From Progne subis subis (lineage: Eukaryota; Chordata; Aves; Passeriformes; Hirundinidae): a DNA stretch of 64,000 nucleotides. Shown here in pieces: positions 11,901-25,350 of the stretch. How positions within the stretch are numbered: position 1 is the stretch's first letter; the number at the start of each line of letters is the position of its first letter. The notes below the pieces were generated by a model. That model was not told where the DNA came from, did not search any database, and saw only the letters and a list, made by a program, of their open reading frames with translations. The stretch is from assembly GCA_022316685.1 (NCBI GenBank), contig JAKJHU010000767.1, positions 58,862 to 122,861 of the forward strand. The letters run 5' to 3'. The position numbers were made by a program, and so were the translations under genes.

Positions 11901-14621
11901 TCATCTGGGAAAAAATCCTAGAAATCCCAAATAGGAAGGTTTATGAATCATCTAAGCCCATCTTCCTACTGAGATCTAACCTGCAACAACCTGCAAGCTC
12001 GTCCTTCCTCAGTTTGCTCTTCATGACAAACCATTTGCTCAGTTTTTCTTCCCTGGTCTTGCTCTCAAGACTAAGGAAAGACACTCAGAAAAATTGTACT
12101 GGAAACGGACTAGGGCTTGTGATAAAGTGACAAGGTGAGCACCAGGCACAGCTCTGTGGGAAAGGCTTGATCCATTTGCTCAAAACCTCAAAAAGGAGAG
12201 TAGATAAGTCTGCCTCTATCTATAGCTTTAGTTTCCACATTTAAAAAGAGGATACTGACATAATGACATTTCAAATGAGAAAATCCACCTCTTTCCTGGC
12301 CATTTGCTTCACTGTTAAGGATACTTGCCTTGTTCCTAATTTGAATTAACCTGATTTCACTTTGTAGCAACTGCTTCTCATTCTTTTTGAGCTAGATTAA
12401 ACCACCCTCTAGCACACAGTGTCTTCTTCCCGTGAAAATACTGAATTCCTCTTAGGAACCCTTCTACCACTCAGAGGGAACTGATGAGGATGTAGTCCAT
12501 CCCTGTGGCTCCCCTTCCTCACCCATAGCTCTCAGACTAACTCCTCACCAGTTTTGCACACAGGTCCATGGTTCCTCAGCTTGTTCACATACTACAAGCC
12601 TCAAACTTCAATGTCAAAATCATGGTAGATCCAAGGCCAAGAGTTCCACTGAAAGCTGGCCCAGTTCTCCCCATCTCCTCAGTGATATTTTAATTCACGT
12701 ACACGAATTTAATTGATGCTGGTACATAAAAAGAGTGACTTCAAGTTATCTGCATTTTCCCCACCAGTTCTTCCAGCCAGGGAATTAACAACAGTGCTAT
12801 GCTTCATTCCCCGAGATGCATACAGAAGAAAACATTTTCCTTAGAAAACAAAATGCAAGATTACTAGGTAACAGTTAATGTCCTAATTAACTGCACAATG
12901 CTTTCAATATTTTCCATTACATTACTGAAAATAAAGTTAGGACGGAGAAATTATTTTCTGCATTAATGACATCTGGTACCAACAATTTGCAGTTATTTTG
13001 ACTGGTACAGTATTTAAATTACTAACAACACATAAAACTCTGAGCTAACAGCAGTCTGTGGCAGTAAGAAACACACTTTGTCAAAATTATATTTCCACAG
13101 GACCAGATTAATTTAATTACAATTAATTTTTTTTTTTTAGTAAATGGCTCCAACAGACATGTATAGCAAATAATTTGCGTATAAATTACTCCCACTCCTG
13201 CTCTAGATGTTATCAGCTCCAAAAAGCCACTTACAGATATGTGAATTTGCTGTCATCCTCAATCATCGTATGTGAAAATATGGGCAAAATTTTGTTAAAA
13301 TAGGATACATCTTTAGCAAATACCATGTGTCTGTTTTTCCCTCCAAGGCTGCATGCAGACTGGGCAGGAAGCAAGCAGTGTTTGCTGTAACAAATGCTGA
13401 TGTTCATTCTTGGCCAGAATCCCTTCCTTAAGACAAGCAGTTTTAAGAAACTACCATGGATCTACATCATCAGAAACAGCATGCACATAAAATTATTTTG
13501 CTAAGGGTTCTTTGGAAAAAAACACTTCACCTCCCAGCTCTGCTCTTGCAGCCCAGGTTCTGTGACATTCTGCCTTGCCACTGTGGTGTCCTTTGCCACT
13601 CTGTGCTGGCACCACCCTTGACTCCCTGCTTGTCCTGCTCTTGCTGCCCCCTGACATGGGAACGCTTTCCCACAGTTCAGACACACTAAAGAACAATTTC
13701 CCTTGGGGGTCCAGTGCAAGAAGTCAGCTCACACCCCTGGCTTTTGCTCACAGACTGTTTTGAATGATTATTCTCCCACAGGAACACAGCACATTTGAGT
13801 GCCTCTCTCCAAATCTGGTGAAATTTGGTTAAGAGATGTTACAGGGTGAGAGGGGCAAAAAGGGCAAACACACACATTCATGCAGTGTGACAGTATGAGC
13901 ATCAAACAAGAAATTTCCTATGTCATTTGTGTGTTCTTTTTCTGTTATCTTCTTCCATTGTGTTTTGAACAAGAGAAACTCCTTTTCCTAAAGTATCTTA
14001 GTTCAGATTTGCAAAGTATCTCTGGTCTAAGCTTGGTGTGGGTATCTAAATTAGCACTTAAAAGGCTTTGGCAGGTGAACTGACAGCTCATGACAGCTTT
14101 TTCCTGCTATCATGCCAAATTTCTGTATTATTAATGCTGCAGATACCTCCACTTCAAAGAACTGTATGATGCTTCAATGAGCAGTCTCTCATGTATACAC
14201 CTGAAATATTTTCAGGGTGATTTTCACCTAGCTCAGCAACATTCACTGGAAGGTGCTTCCTAATGCTTTGGGTCACAGTCATCTGGCATTCAGACTTCAA
14301 CACAAAAAATAATTCATTCCACGTATAAAATTTCTAGCTAGACTCCCTCATCAGGCCTGATCTTTGAGGTAGCACGCAAGCAGAATCAGGAAAAAAACTC
14401 AAGAGAGAAAAATTTAAATTAACATTGAACCGGGTAACAAGCGCAGCATTGCCCACGCTGTATTGCACATGCACAGAAACAGCCTGGGCTCCCAGGGAAC
14501 AGCATCCCAGTCAACAAAACTGGATGTTCTCTGTATTTCCACTAGGTAGCAGAAGCGACAATTCAACCTGAGGACAGCCATGCAGCCTATCTAGAAGGAA
14601 AAAAAAAAGAGGGAGGAATAT
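8914..14621. other. Intergenic, no gene seen
   Basis: AT-rich sequence with no open frame that looks like a protein family and no convincing exon chain. It contains a TG/TA repeat (9858-9934), a G8 run near 10,565 and several short A/T tracts. Confidence 0.5.
9858..9934. repeat. Compound (TG)n/(TA)n microsatellite
   Basis: Alternating TG and TA dinucleotides are directly visible for about 75 bases. It is purine-pyrimidine alternating throughout. Confidence 0.95.
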
Positions 14622-14934
14622 TGGTGACTGAGAGAAGGGGACATCCCGAGCTCTGATCAGAAGCCAAATTTATTGAGCATAAAAGGCGTTTATATAGGGT
14701 TTTTCTATTTTTGGTGACGATTTCTCATTGGGTACACATTGTTCATGACATCAGTTACTTGGTAATCATTACAAAGTTTCACAATGTGTTTCTTGTCACC
14801 CCTACCCCAGGGATCTCTTATCTGTGTCTGTCTCTCCCACGGTTTCTGCTCGATCAGGCCTAAGATACCAGGCTGCTTTATCAGTTCCATTGTACTCTGT
14901 TCTAGTCCCCGTAGAGGAGTGGGGAAACACAACA
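14622..14934 (-). mobile_element. Solo LTR
   Basis: On the minus strand the block starts TGTTGTGTTTCC (14,934) and ends ...CACCA (14,622), that is TG...CA. A CCTATATAAACG TATA box lies near 14,688-14,697. An AATAAA lies about 20 bases further on in 'gctcaataaatttggc' (near 14,670), followed by a short U5. Size, termini and signal order are typical of a short retroviral LTR. Five-base flanks do not obviously match, so no target duplication is claimed. No internal genes are adjacent. Confidence 0.65.
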
Positions 14935-17900
14935 CGTTAGAGACTGTTCAGTGTTTCTGGGAACTCAAATGCACAACCAAATAGGGATTTTCAAGGTTTG
15001 AATATAGGATTTTAATGTGGAAAATCAGAGGTACATGCTATAAAGCTGGACAAATTCCTATGATCCCTTATTCAAACTGAGATTTATAATCACATCTTAT
15101 ATCCTGTGTTTTACTCATATGTAAAAAACTTCTAAGGAGATTAATGACTGGAGGGCATAATCTGTTCTTGTAGCAGAGACTCAGGGATCCACAGGAAGCC
15201 AAGTTAGCATATAATGAAGACAATTTCTCCAGCACTGCTGTAGACTCAGGTTCTTTTCACACTCATTTGCTGTTGTGATATCCCATTATTAAGAATATTT
15301 TGCCAACAGAAAATAATGAGAGGAAACCTTTAAACTTAGGCATTGAATTTAATGATGCCTCCTTCAAAACTGTAGAGAGCAATGGTTTGCCTCCCTTGGA
15401 AACACAAATTGCCATAAACCACAAGCATTCCTAACCCTTAGCACTGTTTTTATCACCACTAGAGCCCCACTCCTTGTTGTTCCCCAGTGAATTGGCAGCA
15501 CAGGCAGCAGGAAAAGTTGTCTTCTGAGAGGAAATGTTTGGTTCTCTGCTCTAAGCCCCTGCATTACACGGCTTGGTCCCCCTCCTTGGTTAGATGAAAA
15601 TCATAGGAAAAAAAAAAATAAATCATTGGAAATATTTTGTAATATTTCACCCCTCTTTGCTTACATCAGAGATTTTCATGAACACTTTTCTCTTCAGGCT
15701 TCAACTCCACCTCTCTCTGATCACTTACCCCACTTCTAGATTTCTGTATACATTATAGCAGTAAATAACAGTATTTTTTTGAGCTTACCCTGAAATTTGT
15801 GAGTACTTATACTATAAATTCAGATTACAATTATTTAAATTTTACCACCACCAAATTCAGCCTAACAAATGGAGCCCATTATACATCTGTGTTCTTTGAC
15901 TACTCATTCTAGTGTCACTGAAAATCAGGAAATAAATTCTCCAACCAGTTTCTTAGGTTATTATTTTATTCAGCACTGAGGCACATGGGAGATTGCTCCA
16001 CCAAACATGTACCCCAATTATCAAAACTTTTAACTACTTATACGTTTTAGGAAACAAAGGAATTAGTGTTCATTGGCTGCAAGTTACGTAGCTCTCTTAT
16101 CAATTAGTATTTTATTTTCCATAGCCTAATGATTCTCTCACTTCTCATGTTAATTAGCCCACATGCTCAGTTTCTCTCTTCTTTTGGGCAGGTGGTCACA
16201 GAAGCCCCTGCCAGGATTACCTCTTACTCACTTGGAGCTGATTTCAGCACAATTACTGAGTTGGTTTTATTAATTCCTTCCTTATCTTGGGAGTCCTGCC
16301 AGATGTCCTTGTCATCCATAACTTCTGCCTTCTTTGTGTCCATTATCAGTGGTACATCCTTCTTCCCAAGCTTATGTTAGCTTCCTCCCCCAGGTCTGAT
16401 CACTGAAGCATATCAAACTCTAAACTTTGTTTTTCTAACACATGGATATCACTTAGAGCTTGCTTGTTTGCTGCTATCTGTTTCAGAGATTAAATCTCCC
16501 TTCTTATGGATTGGGTCCCAATGTTTTCTGCCACTCCTTTTTAAAGAAATGTAACTTGTTTGGAAACTCTAGGAAGGCAGAACACATTCCCCAAAGCACA
16601 AATTTACTCAACTCAACCATTTTCTACAGGTCAGTCTCCTACTACCTTCACTTGCCCTCTCCTTTGCACTCTGAGTTCTTTGTCATGGCCAGAGCAATTC
16701 AACAAGCTCCAGTGCACACAAAACACACCTTTATTACCAGGTCTTCAGTCAAATCAAGCCAAAAGCAGCACTCATGTCACAGAAATACATGATTCCTGTC
16801 TGAAACATTACCCCTGACAAGGCAAATTCTTTCCAGGCTAAAGCCAGCATGGAATTAACTTGCTCTTGCCCACACACAGTATTGGGGCATAGCATTGCAA
16901 CAGTTTTTGCTGAAGAATTTTAAACTAAGAAAAAAAAAAAAAATCCACATTCAATGTAGACTAGACTAGAGATAGGTTTTCACATGAGATTTCAAACACA
17001 CATTACCATTTCTGTGGGCTAAGAAGCACAGTGCTCATCACAATAGCAGTGAAACACTGCAAGAATCGATGCTCCACTATGATGACATGCACCATTAATG
17101 CTCCATATGTTTCCCAGAAAAACTACTTAGTGGACAATGCCCTTTTTTTATATTTTGCATTACCAGCAAGAGGACAAAGCCAGAGCTCAACCCCAGCTAC
17201 AGCAGACTCAAGCTGAACATTAGCAAGATGCTGCACTGACCTAAACCCAGGCTGCTGCTGCTTCCTGCCATTCCTGCTCCCTCTGCCCCCATGCAGTCAC
17301 AACCCCACTTTGGCGCTGGCTCTGGCATCCACCAAACATCTCGGTGAGCTGGTCCAGCTCTCCAGGCCTGCAGAAAACCAGGTTGTTTCTGCTGAGCTCT
17401 CCCCCATTTTAACCAGGCTGTCCTGGCTGGCAGAGGGGCTGACAGGCACAAGTGTACAGGGGAGACTGAGCAGAACCATTTTCAGTGGTGAGCTCCCCCA
17501 GCCCACCCTTGGAAACCTCCAAAATAAACCAAAGCCAAGCATGTGCTGACAGATTATCACTGTGCATGAAACCTTTCAGCAGAACTCGCAAAACTTAGAA
17601 AGAAAAGGCTTGTTAAAAAAATAGCAAAGCCCTACACAATTTATTTATGATAGTTCTTATCCCTAATAATTATATTACCTCCAGCACCTGAGAAAGAGGT
17701 TAAAGAACATTTTCTTTAGGAGTGGAAACAAACCCACAAGATTTTCTACAGAAGTTACAAGACTATGTACTGGAAAACACTGGCCACATCAGAAATTGTG
17801 AGAGCAACATGTTCCTGTATAAAGATTTTTACATCTAAACAATTCAGTCACATTGTAAAAGCATTGTTTTTCTTTCATAAATATGCACACAAATTACTTG

Positions 17901-19349
17901 TATTCCTACATAACAGCCAGCTCAACACATGCCCATCACAGCCAGCCAAGATGGCTCACTTTTATAAAAAAACAGAACAAAAGAGAACAATAGCACATAA
18001 TTGCTTTACAAATGGCTTTGGAGAGTAATTATATCATTAGTCCTGAGTGGTTCCAGCTTCCAGGTGTACTGCCACTAATCTTTTGAATATATTTTTGTTA
18101 GGAACTAAGTGGATATCACTGGAGAAAAAACTTGCTAAGTGAAGAGCACTCCACTGGAGAACTGCATTTCTATGCAGTTCATTAAAAAAGAGGAATTGCC
18201 TACATCCATTGCCCTGGAGACAGCCAAAGGAGGAGCACTGACAGCTGCTTCCACGCACCAGCTCCACAACAACTCTGTTCCCAAAGCTTCACACCTTGAA
18301 TTGTACCTGCCTTGATGCTATCATTTGTGGGCAGAAGACTTCCTAACAGTCTGCCTACCAAGCAAGACAGATCAGTCAAAAAAGGCTGATAGGACACAGG
18401 GATCAGAACTTCTCCATGGCTCTGGATGTCCTCTAGGGCCCACAGACTCTGCAGCCATCCCTTCAAGAGTGTGTGTCCACACCTCCTTAAGTGCCCAGTC
18501 CCCCTTTGACTTCAGGTTCCAGGGAAGGTCAGCTAGCACGTACCCGAGGTTCTGGCAGACACCTGCAGCTGCAGTGAGCCTCTGCTGCCTGCCAGTCAAC
18601 TCCAGCATTCACAGCTCTGACTGGCCAGAAAGAGCAGAGATTCAATCAGTTCAACCTGCTCCTCATTGAAATAGTTACCTCTACAAGACCATTTTTTTCT
18701 CTGACACTACTAATTCTAAAACAACATTTGGACATGAATTCTTTCAATTTCTCAGTGCCCTTCTCCATCTCCTAAATGCTGTCATTTCAGTTTGGCTCTA
18801 TGAATGGAAGTCCCCTTCAGCTTACTGAAAAAAAAAAAAACCCTAGAGCTGTCAATTCTGCTTCTGACTTAAAATACACTCTAGATTGCTTTGCTTTGCT
18901 TTCCCCCTCCCAATGGAATGCCTCAGATAAAGATTACTTGTTTTACAGCACACGGGCAGGACAGGAATAAACACCATATTATTGAAATAGTGTAGGTGCT
19001 GTTGCTGTGTCCAGTAGAAAGGCCAGTCATGTCAGCACTGAAAGCAAAAAGTTCAAGTTCCCTTGCAATTATTCAGTGCACGGGTGAGAATGGCTTCAGA
19101 TTTCACTTCCATCTCCTGGAGCTGTCTTTGGCAGAGATTGCAGCTACCACCTTATTTAACATAAGAACCATGCTAATCATGTGCAGCTCAGTAATCATGT
19201 AACCATGTCATAAAAGCCAAATTTAATAACAAACTGCAGTTTATAATCCCCTACTAAGATTTATAAACTATACATTGCTCAGGAACGACTTACTCTAAAA
19301 AAGAGAGAGCATAATCTGTGTACAAATAATTTCTGAAGATAATACAGAT
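14935..19349. other. Intergenic, no gene seen
   Basis: No supportable gene. Open frames of about 80-115 codons (16,460-16,817; 17,197-17,591; 18,200-18,669) overlap each other on both strands with no domain or conserved motif. A-runs lie at about 16,928 and 18,828. Confidence 0.5.
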
Positions 19350-20600
19350 ATCATAGAGCCACAGAACAGCAAAGATTAGAAGGTGCCCCTAGAAATGATT
19401 CAGTTCCTTTTTGCTCAAGAAGGGTCAGCAGGACCATGTCCAGTCAGGCTTTGACTGTCTCCAAGGACACATTGTCTCTCTGGCACTAGGGAGTAGAGAT
19501 GATATTTCCCTCACCCTGCTGGCTACACTCATTGGCCTTTGCTGGCTCGTGCTCAGCTTCTGGTCCACAAGAACCCCTAAAGACTTTTCTGCCAAGCTGT
19601 TTTCATGCTCATCATAGCATCCATTGGGGTGTTCCTTCCTAGTTGCAGGACTTTTCAGTGAACTTGATGAGATTCCCCTTGGCCTCCTGCCTCTGAACAG
19701 CAACGCAACCAGGGGTGAATCAACCATTCCTCCCAGCTTTGTATGTTCTCCAAATGTGCTGAGAGTGCACTCTGTCCCACCATCCTTGTCATTAATGACA
19801 ACGTGAAACCAGCATTGCCCCAGTATCACCTGACTCTGCTTCCACAACCCTTATGATTTTAATGTTTGTGTTTGGTCAGGAGCTCCACATGCATCCATGC
19901 ATGTCTTCTGTCACCTGTGCTTCATTTCCTGCTCATCTGGTTGGCCCACTCCTGAGCTTGGAGAATATAATCCTTTAATATTAACCTAGTAGTTCCACAG
20001 GTGCAAGTCTGCTCTCTGGGAGCCCACAGGTGCAATTCTACAATTTGCCTTGTTTCTTTCCTTTAGGATTCTGAACTCCACCCTCTCAGCCTTGCTGTCT
20101 CTGAGATCTCCTCCCCAGACTCACACCCCCAAACTGTTCTCCCTCATTTGTAAGTGTGAGGAGCAGAGCAGCTCCCCTTGTCAGCTCCTTAATCACTTTT
20201 CTGAGGAATTTTTCAACAATGCACTTGAGAAACCACTTGATTGCTTGTGTCTTGCTGGGATGCAGCAGATACTAGGGTGGGCAGAGTTTCCCATGAGGAG
20301 AGGGGCCTGTAAAGCCTTCTTCCAGCTGTCCAAAGACCACCTGACCTACTTCTTCCTAATCATGGAGTCCACAGCAGATAACCACGACAATCCCGGTAAT
20401 ATGAAACTCTCCCCTGGCTCATCATCCACCTCAAGGCAGAGCTCCAGGCATTCCTGCTGCTCTCCCACACAAAGGATAAACTCTACTGCCACCCCCCAGC
20501 TTGACCTTCCTGAAGGGTTTGTGTCACTCATTGCAGCAGTGGAGTGAATATCTTAGCTCCTCTCTGTGATGCAATGAGGCAACACACATATCCACAAGTG
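19350..20600 (-). mobile_element. CR1 LINE fragment, longer copy
   Basis: This reads as the reverse complement of a CR1 3' portion. It begins with a degenerate '...catagagccacagaacagcaaag' tail and continues through stretches typical of the CR1 3' region. Around 20,230-20,560 there is a block with 'gggatgcagcagatactaggg', 'cccatgaggag', 'aggcagagctcc' and 'cttcctgaagg', which I recognise from avian CR1. The open frame of 165 codons at 20,050-20,547 lies inside it and is not a host gene. Confidence 0.65.
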
Positions 20601-22749
20601 AGAGCACCTTCCCCACCATGCTGTCCTCTCAACAATTCTTCATTTGTCTGTTAAAATCCTTTAAACAGCAATTAAATAAGGTCCCTGGGGTATATATTCC
20701 CCTATCCCTTCGATCACTGGCTAAAATTGCCTCACATGCACTGTTTAATCCAGCTCGTGCCTGGCAGGTACGAACAGAGCCATTATATTGTCACATTCAA
20801 TCCTCTGAAGCCATTAATGCAGCACATGAGCCACAGTGTCAGGGGTTCAGTCATGTACAGGGGATGAAGTACAGGAAGAATGAAGGTGAAAAATCGTCTT
20901 GGGGATAGCTGAGCTGAAACATTCTCTGCACAGGTCCAGACAGCAATCTGCAGAAATGCAGGTGAGGTGATCACTCAGGTTAGAGACCCAGCTGGGATAT
21001 ATAATAATATAATTATTTCAGCAATCTGAACTGTTTTGCAGACAAGGAATTTTTACCTCACCATAATTAAAAGACACCTGAGCAATCCCTGGAAAACTTC
21101 TGGCACTGTAGTTGGCTCCCCCTCCTGCTGACCAAACAAGCACAAACTGTATTATCTCAGCCATGCAAAGAGAACAGGAGTTATGGAGCTACCCTGAAGA
21201 GAAACATCCCTCAGTGTTTAACCAGAGGGAACAGAACCATGTGAAAGCTAAACAATAATCTACTTGGTAATTACAATTAATAGCATTTACCTCTTACTGG
21301 GCACTTTACATTTCTTAAAATTTTTCCAAACATTAATTAATTAGTAAGGCAGGGGGGGAAATGTCATTGCATTACATAGAAGAATAAGTATGTTGTGATA
21401 CACTAATGATTGTGTAAGTACCACTGTTCCCTGAGCCCTTCCATACGTATAACTAAGGGGTACATATGGGTTTAGCTTATATATATATATCTATATCTCC
21501 AAAAGGGCTGTCTGCCCCTACAGCAGAGAATAAGTGTCTGAACCCCACGGTGATGGATACTTTATAAATACACAGAACCAGCAACACTCAGGATCTCTCT
21601 TCCATCTACTCTTCATCTTTGCCCTCAAGAATACTTCAAAGAAAGCTTAACATGAGGGAGAGTATGGTTTACTTTTGTAACTGTCATTTTCCTATAAATG
21701 CTCAATTTGAAAATCCAATTAAAAATCCAATACTTTCTGCTTGATCTCATCAGTTTTCATCCTGCCTGACAATCTGAAGCAAATTAAACCTAATCTTTTA
21801 TTTGAAGACAGAAAGAGAATTGGTGTACTTTAAGGAAGGCACTTGAGAGGAGGAGAGTGGTGTCTGACACATACTTTTAAGGCTTTTATGTGCTAAGCAT
21901 TCCAGTGCCCTATTTTGCATAGGGTTGTTCAGGTCTAAATTCTAATTTTACCTTTTTGTTCATTTTGTAAGAAAAAAAGTTGATAAAACTGACAAGCAAT
22001 GGCTACATCTGCTCCATTTAAACCAAGGAGGGAAATTAGGGTATTAGGAACTCCTTCTTTGATTCCCTGACTCACCAGCTCCTTCACAAATTTAAAGATA
22101 ACCCATGGACCATTTCTCAAAAATACTTAAGGCTTGACTGAAATAGCAAGCCTTTCACACTTTGAGATATCTAAATAAAGATGCAAAGAGAAATAAGGAG
22201 AAGGGCTTTTCAGCTTCTGAAGAATTCTCTGCATCTTCTGATGACTACCTACCTTTACAGTTCTTGCTCTCTATTTTCCATTTGCCAACAAGGTGAGGAT
22301 AAAAGCATCTCCCATTTGAGATGCATCTGTGAGGAAAAAAGGGAAAAGAAAATAGATATTAGTGATAAGGAACAAAAATGCCCAAGACCTCGTGAAAGCG
22401 TACTTGCTCAGCAGAGCACCTTCTGCAAAATGGGCTGCTTCATGTGAACAGGCACAAATTGCCCCAAAATATCTTTCTTGATCTCAAATGGATAATTATC
22501 AGAACACTGGTGCTTCTGCATCTGTGAGTCTGCACATGCAGAGCCCAGGCTGCACTCAGCTCCATTCCCATTAAATAGCACATGGCTATTTAATGCCTTC
22601 ACATCCTGTACTTCAGCCATGGCTGGGACCCTGGAAGACCTTCCCAGCACAAGTCCATTCCTGGCCTTTTATACCTGAATGTCAGAGAAGACAAAATCAC
22701 TCACTGTGAGGTTTTTGTCTTTTTTTCTTCATTAGAGCTGGGATAAAAT
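20601..22749. other. Intergenic, no gene seen
   Basis: AT-rich sequence with a TA repeat near 21,480. No domain-bearing frame or exon chain recognised. Confidence 0.5.
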
Positions 22750-23277
22750 ACACGGGAGTTGCAGTTTCGTGTTAGGATTTGGTGTTTATTGATTCTTATC
22801 TATATTACAGCCTCACGAGTCGTGAGTTCTAACTAGCAAGGCAGAAAATAGAGGTGCCTCTAACGGTTTCCAAGGACTTTTAAGCACTAATTATCTAATA
22901 ATGAGATGACACCTATATTATTTATGCTTTTGACCCAATAATTGACAACCGAAGGTCCGCAATGCAGACCTCTTCACCCAATTAGAGAAAAACAACCAAA
23001 ACCATTGAAGAAGGTGAAGAAGAAGGACTTGGACAAGACTCTAAATCCTCCACATTGCCCCATATATATTACTATGTACTAAACCTTAAATTCTAAGTTT
23101 TTCACCCTGTGAGATCACACAATACTATTCAAACTACACACCCCACCCCTAACCCCAGTGCTATCGCTCAATTTCGGGAGCCTGTTCCACGGCTTCAAGT
23201 CAAATGTAGTGCCTGCTTGGCAGTCAGTGTCTTTTAGAACAGAAAGCCTGAAATTTTCAGCCTCTAGGGTTCCAACA
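22750..23277 (-). mobile_element. Solo LTR, copy B of the 6.0 kb family
   Basis: Read from 23,277 downward it starts TGTTGGAACCCT and parallels copy A at 6010-6536 for its full length, including the AATAAA near 22,787 ('aagaatcaataaacacc') and the closing 'acacgaaactgcaactc' stretch. The two copies are clearly diverged, so they are separate old insertions and not a recent duplication. No internal retroviral sequence is next to it. Confidence 0.75.
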
Positions 23278-25002
23278 ACTCGCTGCCCCTCAGTGCTCTC
23301 CTCAGCTGTTGCCCTGTGCTCAGGTTAGCAGTGAGCAAGGGCAGTGTTTGCAGCAGCAGCAGCAGCAGCACACCAGGCTCCCACCGACTCCACAAACAGG
23401 TACAGGTCAGCAGTGACAAAAGATGCTGAGGTCACTAAAGTGCAGAGTGCTGCAGCTTCCAGCACTGACAGAGCAAATCAAATCATCAGTTAGCAAAAGC
23501 AAACCTGGAGGAGGGAAGTGATAGCCTCTATTTCTGTATAGCATTGCTCCCCCAACCCAGCAAGGTTCCAGAGCACTGATGGCAGCATCTTCCAGGCCAC
23601 GGCCAGGAATGGACCACTCCTGCCTGTCTCTTTCTTACACTCTTGTCCCAAGCATCTGCTACCTGCACTCCAGAAAAGACCCTGAGACTTCTGTCTGACC
23701 TAACACAGATGCCACATGTCCTAAACCAGATCCAAGATGAGAAAACTGCCCAGTTTTTCATAGGGTCTCAAACACAAAGATTAAGGTAAAATTAGACAAA
23801 CTGAGACTAACAATTCTCTTCTACCTCATACAAAATATTTCTGCACATGATCCAACAAAGAAAATGGCACTTTGACTTGTATCACAAAGGAAAATCTTGT
23901 AAAATCCCTTTCAATATCTTGTCAAAATCAGCATGCTCTGTGACTAGACTGTCAGGGTGATCTATAGCCCCCAGACAGCGCTGTAATATAAACTAAATTG
24001 CCTGAGTCACAAGCAATGATAGAGTCATTCCACAGGAAATTGGAAATCAATTCTTGTCATCACTGTATATAACTCCTTTATCAGAGTTCCAGTTGGCCGG
24101 TGTAATGCAAGGGAAAGAAGCTGGGAACTGACAATCATGACAAGCTGAACAGTCTACACACACATTGAAGCACAGAAGTTCTGTTTCTGCAGTAGCACTT
24201 TGCACAGGGTACATGATAGATGTGAACATAGCAAAATAGCAAAGGCTGATCAATGGTGTGCTGCATCCTGTTCCACAAGGAGGGAATATGCACCTTGGGT
24301 TTGGACCTGAAAATTGAGTAGTCTTCTTTGTGCAATGACTCCTGGCAGAACAGAGGGACAATCTTTGGCTGAATCTCACACTGGAACTCTTTCAGATTTT
24401 CCTTCTGGGAGATCCCTCCATAATCATGATCCAGGTGTTGCAGAAACCAGAGCACCAGTATCAGCATTGGCAAGGTCATTTGTAAGTTTGGCTCTCTGCA
24501 ACACTTGTATCAAGACTCAGTTGGTGGAATCAAGTGATGAACTCAGTTTTTGTTACCAAGTAGATTTGTAATCTATGGGAAGAGCCAGTAGCTTGATTCT
24601 AAAAGGTAAAAGGAAGTGAAGAGTCTAACACAATGTTGTTCTTACAGCATGCAATCACCCTTTGAGCAATGTTTTTCTGCGTATATGCTCTACTATGCCT
24701 TAAATTACCTGGACTCACCAGCTAAATTCATTAAAATGAAGTACAAAATCTGTTTTTTAAAAAAAGGCAATTAAGACAATTTTTTGTGAAAAAAGAACAT
24801 TTTCTCTTTCCACTTCTTGTACAAAAGCCAGCTCATCGAGCTCCCACACACCTAGAAGGAAGCCATAGCCATTTCTATACACAAACTCACTTTCAGCTAC
24901 TTAATATGGATGGATGCAGGAATATGTCCAGCACAGCAGGTTGCTTATTTTAATGCAGAAGTCCTAAACTAAAATAAGAACTCCTTCCAAAATACAAAAT
25001 CC
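23278..25002. other. Intergenic, no gene seen
   Basis: Contains a short CAG repeat (about seven units, 23,350-23,371). Two overlapping minus-strand frames near 24,047-24,479 have no recognisable domain. Confidence 0.5.
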
Positions 25003-25350
25003 CAGAATTATTTGGGACATTAAATAATTCCAAGTCCCTGCCATGGGTAGGGACACCTCCTACTAACCCAGGTTGCTCCAAGCCTGACCTTGGACACTTC
25101 TAGAGATGGGGCAGCCACAGCTCTTCTGGGCAACATGTGCCAGGGCCTCACAACCCTCACAGGGAAGAATTTCTTCCTGATATCTTAATCTAAACCTTCA
25201 GGTAACTGGAAGGCTGCAGTTAGATCATCCTGAAGCCTTGGCTGAACAATCTCTGCCTTTCCTTACAGGAGAACTGCTCCAGCCCTCCTCTGGACTTGCT
25301 GCAACAGGTCAATGTCCTTCCTGTGCTGGGGACCCCAGAGCTGGATGTGT
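25003..25350 (-). mobile_element. CR1 LINE 3' fragment
   Basis: The + strand shows the reverse complement of the CR1 3' region in the usual order: 'cccagaattatttggg', 'ccatgggtagggacacctcc', 'ggttgctccaagcc', 'gggcagccacagct', 'gggcaacatgtgccaggg', 'ctcacagggaagaatttctt'. The minus-strand element is 5'-truncated around 25,350. Confidence 0.85.

Noticed and set aside
20050..20547. 165-codon frame as a possible gene
   Set aside because: Lies within a minus-strand CR1 copy and shows no protein family.
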